NCBI GenBank assembly: GCA_964599695.1
Contig: CAZRGP010000010.1
Coordinates: forward strand, 1-58,737
DNA from: RUG11783 sp964599695
GTDB lineage: Bacteria > Bacillota > Clostridia > Oscillospirales > Ruminococcaceae
DNA: 58,737 nucleotides
Direction of reading: 5' to 3'
Part shown: positions 1 through 7,202 of the stretch, piece by piece
How positions within the stretch are numbered: the stretch's first letter is position 1
Layout: every line of letters starts with the position of its first letter
Notes under the pieces: model-generated
The model's database searches: none
The model's input: the letters and a program-made list of their open reading frames with translations, nothing else
What the model was told of the DNA's origin: nothing
Program-made: the position numbers and the translations under genes

Positions 1-26
1 TCTGTTGCTGGTTAACCAGCAACAGA
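1..26. repeat. perfect inverted repeat at window edge
   Basis: Two perfect 11-base arms (TCTGTTGCTGG and its complement) flank a TTAA centre. It could be the stem of a terminator for a gene outside the window, but no T-run follows it on the + strand and the other side is cut off. A second small inverted repeat (TTGGG/CCCAA) lies at 64-78. No gene is seen in 1-143. Confidence 0.5.
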
Positions 27-104
27 TACCTAATTATGTTTCTTATTCGCCTAGCGCATTCTATTGGGTCTGCCCCAACAATTGACTTAGAACCAAAAAA
101 GAAA

Positions 105-124
105 ACGGCCACAATTGTGACCGT
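105..124 (-). terminator. terminator of the PAP2 gene
   Basis: Eight-base stem (ACGGCCAC/GTGACCGT, one G-U pair) with an AATT loop. On the minus strand it is followed by a T-rich run (complement of 95-104), as expected for the end of the leftward PAP2 gene. Confidence 0.75.
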
Positions 125-143
125 CGTTTATGCTGTTTTGGAT

Positions 144-920
144 TTAGTCTCCGGCGCGGAAAATCGTTCTGCCGTCTTCGGTTTTTTCCTGTTTTTTCTG
201 CCGGACGACCGGATGCGTTTCTACAGTTTCTTCCGTGTCGTACGCTTCAACTACTTTTTTCGCCCTCTTCTCCTTTTTTTCTTTTCCCTTCCCGAGTTCC
301 CTGATCGCATCGGCAAGATCCCAGTAGAGCACGAAATCAAAAAGCGGGAGATCCTCCCAGTGCTCCAGGATCTTGTAGATGATAGAGGTGATGATCCATG
401 CGACCAGCGCGCCAGCAAAGCCCATACAGAGACCTGCAATACAGTCGGACGGATAATGCATAAGGAGGTAGCAGCGGGCAAAGCACATGGAGAAAGGCAG
501 GAGCAGTGTCCAGTATTTGCTTCCCCTCTCGCCGGCAAAACCAAATCCGCATGCGAACGCCATGGCAGCCGTACAATGGCCGGACGGGAAAGAGTACTGG
601 CTGTATTCCCTGATCCCGAAGGCCTCCCACCATACACGGATATCATTGAATGTTTCAAATGGACGCGGGCGTGCAACAGCGTCCTTGATCCAGACATTGG
701 AAAGGATCGCTCCGGCGCCGATCGCTCCGAAAACGCAAATACCTATCTTCCGTGTCCGCCGGAACAGCATGAGAACAACGGCGATAAGAAAAAGGCAGAT
801 CCCGTCTTTCCCGAGAAAACTCAAAAACTTGGAGAAAGGTGTCAGATAACGATCCCACTTGGAGAAGAAATCATGGATAAACAATAAAAGATAATAGTCG
901 ATCCTTGTAAGAAGTTCCAA
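144..920 (-). CDS. PAP2-family membrane phosphatase
   Basis: A 258-residue membrane protein with the type 2 phosphatidic acid phosphatase signature: KDAVARPRP at residues 79-87, PSGH at 112-115, and an R...HYPSD block at about 149-159 carrying the nucleophile-assisting histidine. Several hydrophobic segments surround these motifs. A charged Lys/Glu-rich cytoplasmic tail follows residue ~210. Family members dephosphorylate lipid phosphates such as phosphatidate or undecaprenyl pyrophosphate on the outer face of the membrane; the substrate cannot be told here. The start is TTG, chosen because AAGGAGG sits 8 bases upstream and no in-frame ATG fits. It lies downstream of the kinase gene but a terminator separates them. 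Confidence 0.9.
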   Translation of the reverse strand: MELLTRIDYYLLLFIHDFFSKWDRYLTPFSKFLSFLGKDGICLFLIAVVLMLFRRTRKIGICVFGAIGAGAILSNVWIKDAVARPRPFETFNDIRVWWEAFGIREYSQYSFPSGHCTAAMAFACGFGFAGERGSKYWTLLLPFSMCFARCYLLMHYPSDCIAGLCMGFAGALVAWIITSIIYKILEHWEDLPLFDFVLYWDLADAIRELGKGKEKKEKRAKKVVEAYDTEETVETHPVVRQKKQEKTEDGRTIFRAGD

Positions 921-978
921 AATGGCATCCTCCTTGTTGTATTGCTCCTATTTTACCCCATCCAAGAATTAAAAGAAA

Positions 979-1006
979 CGGTCACGGCGCTATTCGTACG
1001 TGACCG
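979..1006 (-). terminator. terminator of the histidine kinase gene
   Basis: Stem CGGTCACG/CGTGACCG with a 12-base loop, followed on the minus strand by TTTCTTTT. It separates the two-component genes from the PAP2 gene. Confidence 0.8.
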
Positions 1007-1020
1007 AAAATGTTTTTCTG

Positions 1021-2379
1021 CTAAAACTCTGCAGACAGGATGACATCGCCATTCCTGTATTCCGCTTTTACCTTTCCTTTATGTGCGTCAACTACTGCTT
1101 TCGCTATGGACAGTCCGATCCCGAATCCTCCGGTAGCCCGCGCTCTTGATGTATCCTCCCTGTAGAACCGTGAGAACCAGTTTTCCACTTTTGCTCTCTC
1201 TGCTACGGCACATGTGTTGGACACGGACAAAACCTTCTTTTTTCCGTTTTCCTGAAGTCTGACGGCGATCTTTCCCTCGGGATCGCAGTATTTCACCGCA
1301 TTGTCGCAGAAGATGGATACCATCTCCCTGATTCCTCTTTCATCCCCGTTGAAAAGGACATCCGGAGCGATATCCATGGAAAAACTCTTTCCCTGATTCT
1401 CCGCCAATGTGATAAAAGGCTCAGCGATCTCTGCCACTGCTTCGCTCAGGGAGAAGTCGGAGAACTGCATCTGCATTCCCGTCTCCTCCATCCTTGCCAG
1501 AACGAGGAGCCTCTGGACAAGATCATTCATCCTGCGGATCTGGCTGTGGATGTTGTCAGTCCACTCAGATTTTCCTGAGATCATCTCGATCGCCTCTGTA
1601 TTGGCAGAGATGATCGCCAGAGGAGTCTTGATCTCATGGCCTGCGTCGGTAATGAACTGCTTTTGCCGCTCCATATTATCCGCATAAGGTTTGACGGCTT
1701 TTCCTGATATGACATAGATCAGCACAAACAGTGCAAGATAACTTGCAGCAGCGACGATGAGCGAGGAGATCAGATTGCTCCTCAGATTGTCCTTCTCTTC
1801 GCTGATATCCAGGAAATAGTATCCGGTCTCTCCGGAAGAAGTGATGATCATCTGATACTTGAAATCATCTATCTTCCCGTGATCTTTACCTTCCGCAAGA
1901 GCTCTGGCGCCGTATTCCTGTGCGCTGGATTCGCTGACCGATGCGATACTTCCCAGTCCTGATCTCTGATAAGAACCGTCCGATGAGTAGTATACGGAAA
2001 AATAGCGTGTCCGATAGGGAGTCTCCGCATCGATTTTCAGGCCGTTGAACATCCCTTCGAAGTGTTCCCCCATCGGCCTTTCCTGTCTGTATTCTTCAAC
2101 GTAGTCATCATCTGTATCGTCGTCGCCGTCCGGGTCGTCATCATTCTCCGCATCAATGGGAAGTTCGTGCCATTCCTCTCTTCCCATTCCGCCGGGATCC
2201 CCTCCCTGAGCATAAGGAAAGAGTTCCCCCTGAGTGATCATAAACTCAAGAAGAGTGTCTGTATTTCTTTCCATCCGATACCGGTTCAACCCGTAGATCG
2301 CACCGACAATGATTACAAGAACGAGCAGGATCGCCAGCATCGCGGAAAGAATGAATCTGCGTCTTAATTGTTCAACCAT
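1021..2379 (-). CDS. sensor histidine kinase
   Basis: A 452-residue membrane sensor kinase. TM1 spans about residues 10-31 and TM2 about 205-226; the ~170 residues between them form an extracellular sensor. The dimerisation box has HEIKTPLA with the phospho-accepting His at 248, followed by an N box (FCDNAVKY) and a glycine box (GGFGIGLSIAK). The sensor contains a striking acidic patch at about 77-97, mostly Asp and Glu, which recalls cation- or peptide-sensing kinases such as PhoQ; that comparison is inference. It follows the response regulator gene after an 80-base gap that carries a two-part OmpR-type box, so it may be autoregulated. The ligand is unknown. Confidence 0.95.
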   Translation of the reverse strand: MVEQLRRRFILSAMLAILLVLVIIVGAIYGLNRYRMERNTDTLLEFMITQGELFPYAQGGDPGGMGREEWHELPIDAENDDDPDGDDDTDDDYVEEYRQERPMGEHFEGMFNGLKIDAETPYRTRYFSVYYSSDGSYQRSGLGSIASVSESSAQEYGARALAEGKDHGKIDDFKYQMIITSSGETGYYFLDISEEKDNLRSNLISSLIVAAASYLALFVLIYVISGKAVKPYADNMERQKQFITDAGHEIKTPLAIISANTEAIEMISGKSEWTDNIHSQIRRMNDLVQRLLVLARMEETGMQMQFSDFSLSEAVAEIAEPFITLAENQGKSFSMDIAPDVLFNGDERGIREMVSIFCDNAVKYCDPEGKIAVRLQENGKKKVLSVSNTCAVAERAKVENWFSRFYREDTSRARATGGFGIGLSIAKAVVDAHKGKVKAEYRNGDVILSAEF

Positions 2380-2433
2380 TTCAAATCCTGAAAGAATGTG
2401 ATGTATCTCATGAGCCCAGTGTACTACCTGAAA

Positions 2434-2450
2434 CTTAAACGAACCTTAAC
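2434..2450 (-). promoter_or_regulatory. putative OmpR-family operator ahead of the kinase gene
   Basis: Read on the minus strand: GTTAAG, five bases, TTTAAG, i.e. two half-sites 11 bp apart. This is the architecture of OmpR/PmrA-type boxes. It lies just after the response regulator stop and upstream of the kinase gene. Four bases after the second half-site, a poor -35 and a GATACA-like -10 are possible, as expected for an activator-dependent promoter. Confidence 0.5.
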
Positions 2451-2458
2451 GACGTCCG

Positions 2459-3136
2459 TTACTGAACTACTGTCTCCAGATAATAGCCGCTTCCCCTGGC
2501 GGAGCTGATCTTGATGTCGGATCCCACCTGTTTCAGTTTCTTCCGGATATAGGAGATATATACCCACACTACATTTGTTTCTGCATCCGAATCCACTTCC
2601 CATACTCTCTCCATAATGCGGTCAGTGGAGACCGGAGAACCTTTGGAGGACATGAGGAGCTCCATGATCTGATACTCCTTGTTGCCCAGACGGATCGTAC
2701 CATCCGGTCCCGCCATTTCAAATGATGCCGTATCCAGGGATGTATTGCCGAATTCGATGCGGTTCGGGCGGAATTCCGGCTGTCTCCTGGTAAGCGCGCG
2801 GATCCTGGCCATAAGCTCACCCATAGAGAACGGTTTGGACAGGTAATCATCTGCTCCTGCATCGAGACCGGCGATCCTGTCCTCGATCTCAGATTTAGCA
2901 GTCAGAAGGATCACCGGTGTGTGCACCATTTTCTTGCGCAGTTCCGTCAACACCTGGATCCCGTCCATCTTAGGCATCATGATATCCAATATGATCACGT
3001 CATATTCAGAGAGAAGCGCATAATCCAGCGCGTCCTGGCCGTCATAAACCGCATCGACCGCGAAATGATTGTGCTGAAGAACAGCGCAAACGGCTCTGGA
3101 CATCTGCTGTTCGTCTTCTGCATAAAGGATCCTCAT
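2459..3136 (-). CDS. OmpR-family response regulator
   Basis: A 225-residue two-domain regulator. The receiver domain has the acidic pair E7/D8, the phospho-acceptor D51 in ILDIMMPKMDG, and the conserved Lys in LSKPF near 101. The C-terminal half is a winged helix (LGNKEYQIMELL... through the SARGSGYYL end). It is transcribed ahead of the sensor kinase. It probably binds the 11-bp-spaced TTAAG boxes found in front of the kinase gene and in front of the zinc-ribbon membrane protein at 37 kb, but this is inferred from motif architecture only. RBS GGAGGTGCAAG precedes the ATG. Confidence 0.95.
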   Translation of the reverse strand: MRILYAEDEQQMSRAVCAVLQHNHFAVDAVYDGQDALDYALLSEYDVIILDIMMPKMDGIQVLTELRKKMVHTPVILLTAKSEIEDRIAGLDAGADDYLSKPFSMGELMARIRALTRRQPEFRPNRIEFGNTSLDTASFEMAGPDGTIRLGNKEYQIMELLMSSKGSPVSTDRIMERVWEVDSDAETNVVWVYISYIRKKLKQVGSDIKISSARGSGYYLETVVQ

Positions 3137-3192
3137 CTTGCACCTCCTGTTTAGTTAAGAATACTATCTCAATCCTGCAATCGCAAGAAAAA

Positions 3193-3219
3193 GAGATCCG
3201 CCCGAATCAGGCGGATCTC
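3193..3219 (-). terminator. terminator of the nucleoside importer operon
   Basis: Ten-base perfect stem GAGATCCGCC/GGCGGATCTC with a seven-base loop and a T-rich run (complement of 3186-3192) on the minus strand. It ends the importer operon before the response regulator gene. Confidence 0.9.
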
Positions 3220-3236
3220 CCTAATAAAAGATCGTT

Positions 3237-4280
3237 TTATTGTGCTGCTTTTGCTTTCTTGATCTTGTTCTGGAGGTTGATGCTGTAAAGGATCAGTCCG
3301 ACCAGAGTGGCGAAATAAGGAAGCATGGACAGGAACTGGGACGGGAACAGCGACAAAGCACGCATGTTGATACCGAGAGCATCGAACCAACCGAATACGT
3401 AAGCGTAAATGGTTGTCGCGATCGGGTTTGCCTGACCCAGTGTAGAAGCTGCCAGACCGATGAATCCACGTCCGGCGGAAATGTTGCGGACCCAGAAACC
3501 GACATAGCAGAGGCTCATGAATGTGCCGCCCATGGATCCGAACAGACCGCAGAGGACGGATGCCTGATACTGAACCTTGCGAACATCGATACCGACAGAC
3601 TCAGCTGCGTTGGGGTTCTCACCGACAGCACGGATACGAAGACCCATAGCAGTCTTGAACAACAATGCATTGACGATAAATACGCAGGCGACGCAGATGT
3701 AGGTCAGGACATAGTGTCCGGACAGAAGCGTCTTGATAATCGGGATGTCCTTGATCACCGGAATGTTGATGACAGGAACATAACCAAGGTCATACCAGGT
3801 GTTGGTGTTCGCACGGTTTCCAGTGATGACCAGGCTCAGGAACGGTGCAAGACCTGTGATCAACAGGTTCGCGCCGATACCGGTAAGTGAGGCATTCGCC
3901 TTCAAGTCTATGACGAAGTAGGCGAACAACAACTCAAGTAGGATACCGAATACCATGGCGCCGAGAATACCGGCGATCCAGCCCATTGTATTGGCACGGT
4001 CTCTGAGGATATTGTAGGCTTCCTCACCGATGTCCGCTTTCTTGCGGCCACCCATGACCCACTTGCGGACGAAACCGTCACAGATAACCGCGATGAATGC
4101 GGTGGAGTTGATCAGTCCGTCGATGGACATGTTGAAAATACCGGACTTCGCTGCGATACAGGAACCAAGGGCTGCAAACAGCAACGGTGTCGTCATACGG
4201 ATTGTCATTGCCCAGAAGTCAGAGGATTTGATAACACTCCAGATAAACCCAAAAATGAATGATGCAGAATATCCGCCCAT
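3237..4280 (-). CDS. nucleoside-type ABC importer permease 2
   Basis: A 347-residue, multi-TM permease of the BPD_transp_2 family, closest in look to YufQ/NupQ-type permeases: an N-terminal MTIRMTTPLLFAALGSCIAAKSG block and a conserved AVGENPNAAESVGID cytoplasmic loop (usual form GxNxxAA). It works with the neighbouring permease and double ATPase to import nucleosides in the characterised systems. It starts 2 bases after the other permease ends, so the two are probably translationally coupled. The family also includes permeases for other solutes, so the substrate is inferred. Confidence 0.88.
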   Translation of the reverse strand: MGGYSASFIFGFIWSVIKSSDFWAMTIRMTTPLLFAALGSCIAAKSGIFNMSIDGLINSTAFIAVICDGFVRKWVMGGRKKADIGEEAYNILRDRANTMGWIAGILGAMVFGILLELLFAYFVIDLKANASLTGIGANLLITGLAPFLSLVITGNRANTNTWYDLGYVPVINIPVIKDIPIIKTLLSGHYVLTYICVACVFIVNALLFKTAMGLRIRAVGENPNAAESVGIDVRKVQYQASVLCGLFGSMGGTFMSLCYVGFWVRNISAGRGFIGLAASTLGQANPIATTIYAYVFGWFDALGINMRALSLFPSQFLSMLPYFATLVGLILYSINLQNKIKKAKAAQ

Positions 4281-4282
4281 GC

Positions 4283-5392
4283 TTATTTCGCCTCCTTTGC
4301 TGCTTCGAGTCTCTTCGCGTTATTAACGATCGCCTTGTGCTTTGCACCGGAGAACAGCTGGTCTGCTGCGAGCATCATGATAATGAGAGATGTCATGACC
4401 TGAATCAGCTCGAGCGGTACGTCTGTATTGTTGCCCATGGTCTCAGCACCGACACGGAGATATCCAAGTGCGAATGCGGAGATGGGAAGAAGCAACGGGT
4501 TGTTCTTTGCAAGGATTCCGACGAAAATACCGTCGTTGCCGAAGCCCTGCTCAGCGACCCAGTTGAATCGCTCGTTATATCCGAGGGTGTGGATAACACC
4601 GCCGATTCCGGCGAAGGCACCGGCAAGACCCGCGATCAAAAGACCGGTCTTGGCAACGTTGATTCCGGAATACTTTGCGAAGGAGGGATTCAGACCGACG
4701 AGTCTGGCCTCAAATCCGAGCTTCGTGTGATAAACGATCAGGTATGTCACAACACAGAACACAAGTCCGATAAAGATTGCTGTGGAAACACGGGTACCAT
4801 AGATCAGACGGGTGACCTTGGCCATTTCCGGATAGGGCTTGGAAGCGGAAAGTCCGGAAGCCTCATCATAGAGGACACGTTTGACCATCCAGTCGTCAAA
4901 CTGTACGATCATGGCGTTCAGCATGATGGAGGTAATGACTTCGTCACATCCCCATTTTCTCTTAATGAGAGAAGGAATGGATCCGATGATGCCGCCGATA
5001 AGGCCGCCGCAAATGATGGAGCAGAAGACCCAGATGATTCTTCCGAACTCACCGAGATTGGCAAGTCCACCGAAGACCTTCTCGTTGAGGATAACGATCG
5101 GTACGGTGAGGCACGGAGCCAGGAGGAAGCATCCTTCCGGGATCATGCTGAAGTTTCCTGCCAGGATCATGAGGTTCATGGCGCATCCTGTAAGAAGAAG
5201 CGGCTGAACTTTCTCAATGATCTGACCAAAACGGTTCAGGGATGTGAAGGGTCCGACTACGAGGAATCTGAGAGCCTTCATCGGGTTATCACTGATGAAA
5301 AGAATAATGATGAAGCAAAGAACAACTGCGATCGCAACGGATGCAACAAGACGAATTGCTTCAAATCTGCGTTCAATTTGTTTGTTAGTCAT
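4283..5392 (-). CDS. nucleoside-type ABC importer permease 1
   Basis: A 369-residue membrane protein of the YufP/NupP type. It has a long hydrophobic core, a cytoplasmic loop reading VGLNPSFAKYSGIN (the GLNP variant of the EAA-like loop) and a short N-terminal cytoplasmic stretch. The start overlaps the end of the ATPase gene by 8 bases. Together the two permeases would form the heterodimeric channel. The C-terminal tail is Lys/Ala-rich. Confidence 0.88.
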   Translation of the reverse strand: MTNKQIERRFEAIRLVASVAIAVVLCFIIILFISDNPMKALRFLVVGPFTSLNRFGQIIEKVQPLLLTGCAMNLMILAGNFSMIPEGCFLLAPCLTVPIVILNEKVFGGLANLGEFGRIIWVFCSIICGGLIGGIIGSIPSLIKRKWGCDEVITSIMLNAMIVQFDDWMVKRVLYDEASGLSASKPYPEMAKVTRLIYGTRVSTAIFIGLVFCVVTYLIVYHTKLGFEARLVGLNPSFAKYSGINVAKTGLLIAGLAGAFAGIGGVIHTLGYNERFNWVAEQGFGNDGIFVGILAKNNPLLLPISAFALGYLRVGAETMGNNTDVPLELIQVMTSLIIMMLAADQLFSGAKHKAIVNNAKRLEAAKEAK

Positions 5393-6950
5393 GAACTACT
5401 TTCGCAACCTCCTCTGCTGTCATTTTCTTAACGCCAAGCATGTACTCACCGAGTTCATACTCTTCGAGCTTGGAAGCGTCTTCAATGTAGGCTGCGATCT
5501 CATTGTTGTTGAGAACGATGATGCTGTCGGAAACCTCGAGGACCTCGTTCAGGTCTGCAGAGATCAGAAGCACTGCCTTTCCTTCGTCACGAAGGGCAAC
5601 CAGCTGATTGCGGATAAACTCTGTGGCGCCGACGTCGATACCACGTGTCGGCTGATCGGCGAGGATGATGTCAGGATCGCTGGAGAACTCACGGGCAACA
5701 ACGACCTTCTGGATGTTACCGCCGGAAAGCATCTTGACCTGCTCATCGCGGTTCTCGGTCTTGACCAGGAACTTCTTGATCAGTTCATCAACTTCTGCGT
5801 CGATCTTCTTGTGGTTCAGGAGTCCCTGTTTTGTCAGGTAATCCTTCTTGTAATAGCGGTCAGCCATGATGTTGTTCTTGACACTGGCCTTATCCGCAAC
5901 ACCGTAAGTCATACGGTCTTCATTGATATGGCTGAATCCCAGCTCACGGATCTGACGTACGGTCTTACCCTTGATGGATGTGTTATTGATGCTGATATCG
6001 CCATGATTGAAGGTACGCAGTCCGCTGATCGCTTCTGCGAGTTCCATCTGGCCGTTGCCCTCAACACCCGCAACACCAAGGATCTCTCCCTTGCGGACGG
6101 AGAAGGAAACATCATTGAGCATCGTCTTACCGAAGTCGTTGTGGATAGTAAGATGGTCGACTTTAAGTACAGTCTCTTTCGGCTGAGCGGGCTCCTTATC
6201 GATCTCAAGAATAACGTCGCGTCCGACCATCATACGGGAGATGTCAGCTTCTGTAACGTCACACAGATTCGCCTTGCCCACGCTCTTACCGAGACGCATG
6301 ACGGTGAGTCTGTCACACAGCGCCTTAACTTCCTGCAATTTGTGGGAAATGAATATGATCGTGTGTTCGCCGTCAGCTACCAGGTTTTTCAGCTCAACGA
6401 ACAACTCGTCTGTTTCCTGAGGAGTAAGAACGGCGGTAGGCTCGTCCAAAACGAGGATCTTTGCACCGCGGATCAGCGCCTTAAGGATTTCGACCTTCTG
6501 TTTGGCAACAACAGAGCAGTCTTCGATCTTTAGGGTAGGGTCAACGATCAGGTTGTACTTCTTGCTGACCTCTTCAGTCATGCGGATCATTTCGGCCTTG
6601 TCCAGGAACAATTTGCTCTTGGTCTTCGGTTCCATTCCCAGAACCATGTTCTCGGCCACTGTTAGAGAAGGAACCTGCATGAAGTGCTGGTGCACCATGC
6701 CGACTCCAAACTGAATCGCCTCCAACGGGTTATGGATCTTTACTTCCTTCCCGTCGATGACGATACGGCCACCCTCCGGTTGTTCGATACCGAACAGCAC
6801 TTTCATGAGGGTGGTCTTTCCTGCGCCGTTCTCTCCGACCAGCGCATGGATCTCACCTTTGTTGACAGACAGAGTGACATCCTGGTTCGCAACGAAACCG
6901 TTGGCGTAAACCTTGGTAATCTTGTCCATCAACAGGACTTCTTGAGCCAT
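5385..6950 (-). CDS. double-domain ABC importer ATPase (YufO/NupO type)
   Basis: A 521-residue protein with two fused ATPase domains. The N-terminal half has Walker A GENGAGKTT and Walker B VLDEPTAVLTP. The C-terminal half has a degenerate Walker A (GVEGNGQME) but an intact signature LSGGNIQKVVVARE and Walker B ADQPTRGIDVGA. This asymmetry is normal for sugar and nucleoside importers of this class. It is the first gene of its operon, behind a ~200-base AT-rich leader. No BMP-family binding lipoprotein gene lies beside it, although such systems usually carry one first in the operon. Confidence 0.92.
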   Translation of the reverse strand: MAQEVLLMDKITKVYANGFVANQDVTLSVNKGEIHALVGENGAGKTTLMKVLFGIEQPEGGRIVIDGKEVKIHNPLEAIQFGVGMVHQHFMQVPSLTVAENMVLGMEPKTKSKLFLDKAEMIRMTEEVSKKYNLIVDPTLKIEDCSVVAKQKVEILKALIRGAKILVLDEPTAVLTPQETDELFVELKNLVADGEHTIIFISHKLQEVKALCDRLTVMRLGKSVGKANLCDVTEADISRMMVGRDVILEIDKEPAQPKETVLKVDHLTIHNDFGKTMLNDVSFSVRKGEILGVAGVEGNGQMELAEAISGLRTFNHGDISINNTSIKGKTVRQIRELGFSHINEDRMTYGVADKASVKNNIMADRYYKKDYLTKQGLLNHKKIDAEVDELIKKFLVKTENRDEQVKMLSGGNIQKVVVAREFSSDPDIILADQPTRGIDVGATEFIRNQLVALRDEGKAVLLISADLNEVLEVSDSIIVLNNNEIAAYIEDASKLEEYELGEYMLGVKKMTAEEVAKVVHD

Positions 6951-7155
6951 ATATTCACCTCACAAATAAGAAGTTTGCGGGCACACAAAAGACAAATGAG
7001 CCCGTCCCATTTGATTCAATTTTAGTTTACAGGCCAAAAAATGTAAATATTTTTTTAACGCTCAAAAATGCTTTCGTCATTCTATTAAAACATATAATTA
7101 TATTTTGGCAATTATGTACAATTGACAATGTTATTCTTTGGTGAAAGAGCAATAA
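6951..7155 (-). promoter_or_regulatory. AT-rich promoter region and leader of the nucleoside importer
   Basis: No gene is seen. On the minus strand there is a TATAAT (plus 7097-7102) with TTGTCA 20 bases upstream, a loose match. A GC-rich hairpin CGGGC/GCCCG lies about 20-50 bases ahead of the start codon. I looked for a purine riboswitch core and did not find one. Confidence 0.3.
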
Positions 7156-7190
7156 TAGAGCGTCCGGAACGAATTATCCCGAACGCTCTA
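7156..7190 (-). terminator. terminator of the pot operon
   Basis: Stem of about 11-12 bases (TAGAGCGTCCGG against CCCGAACGCTCTA, one mismatch) at the end of potD. The T-run on the minus strand is weak (ATTATTGCTCTTT). Confidence 0.6.
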
Positions 7191-7202
7191 TTTCGTATGA
7201 AT

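Noticed and set aside
5244..6533. Long open frame on the plus strand opposite the importer ATPase
   Set aside because: It is antisense to a gene with clear Walker motifs and its translation has no recognisable domain; a shadow of codon bias.
6951..7155. Purine riboswitch ahead of the nucleoside importer
   Set aside because: The leader is long enough, but the conserved junction and loop sequences of the purine aptamer are not seen; only a simple hairpin is present.
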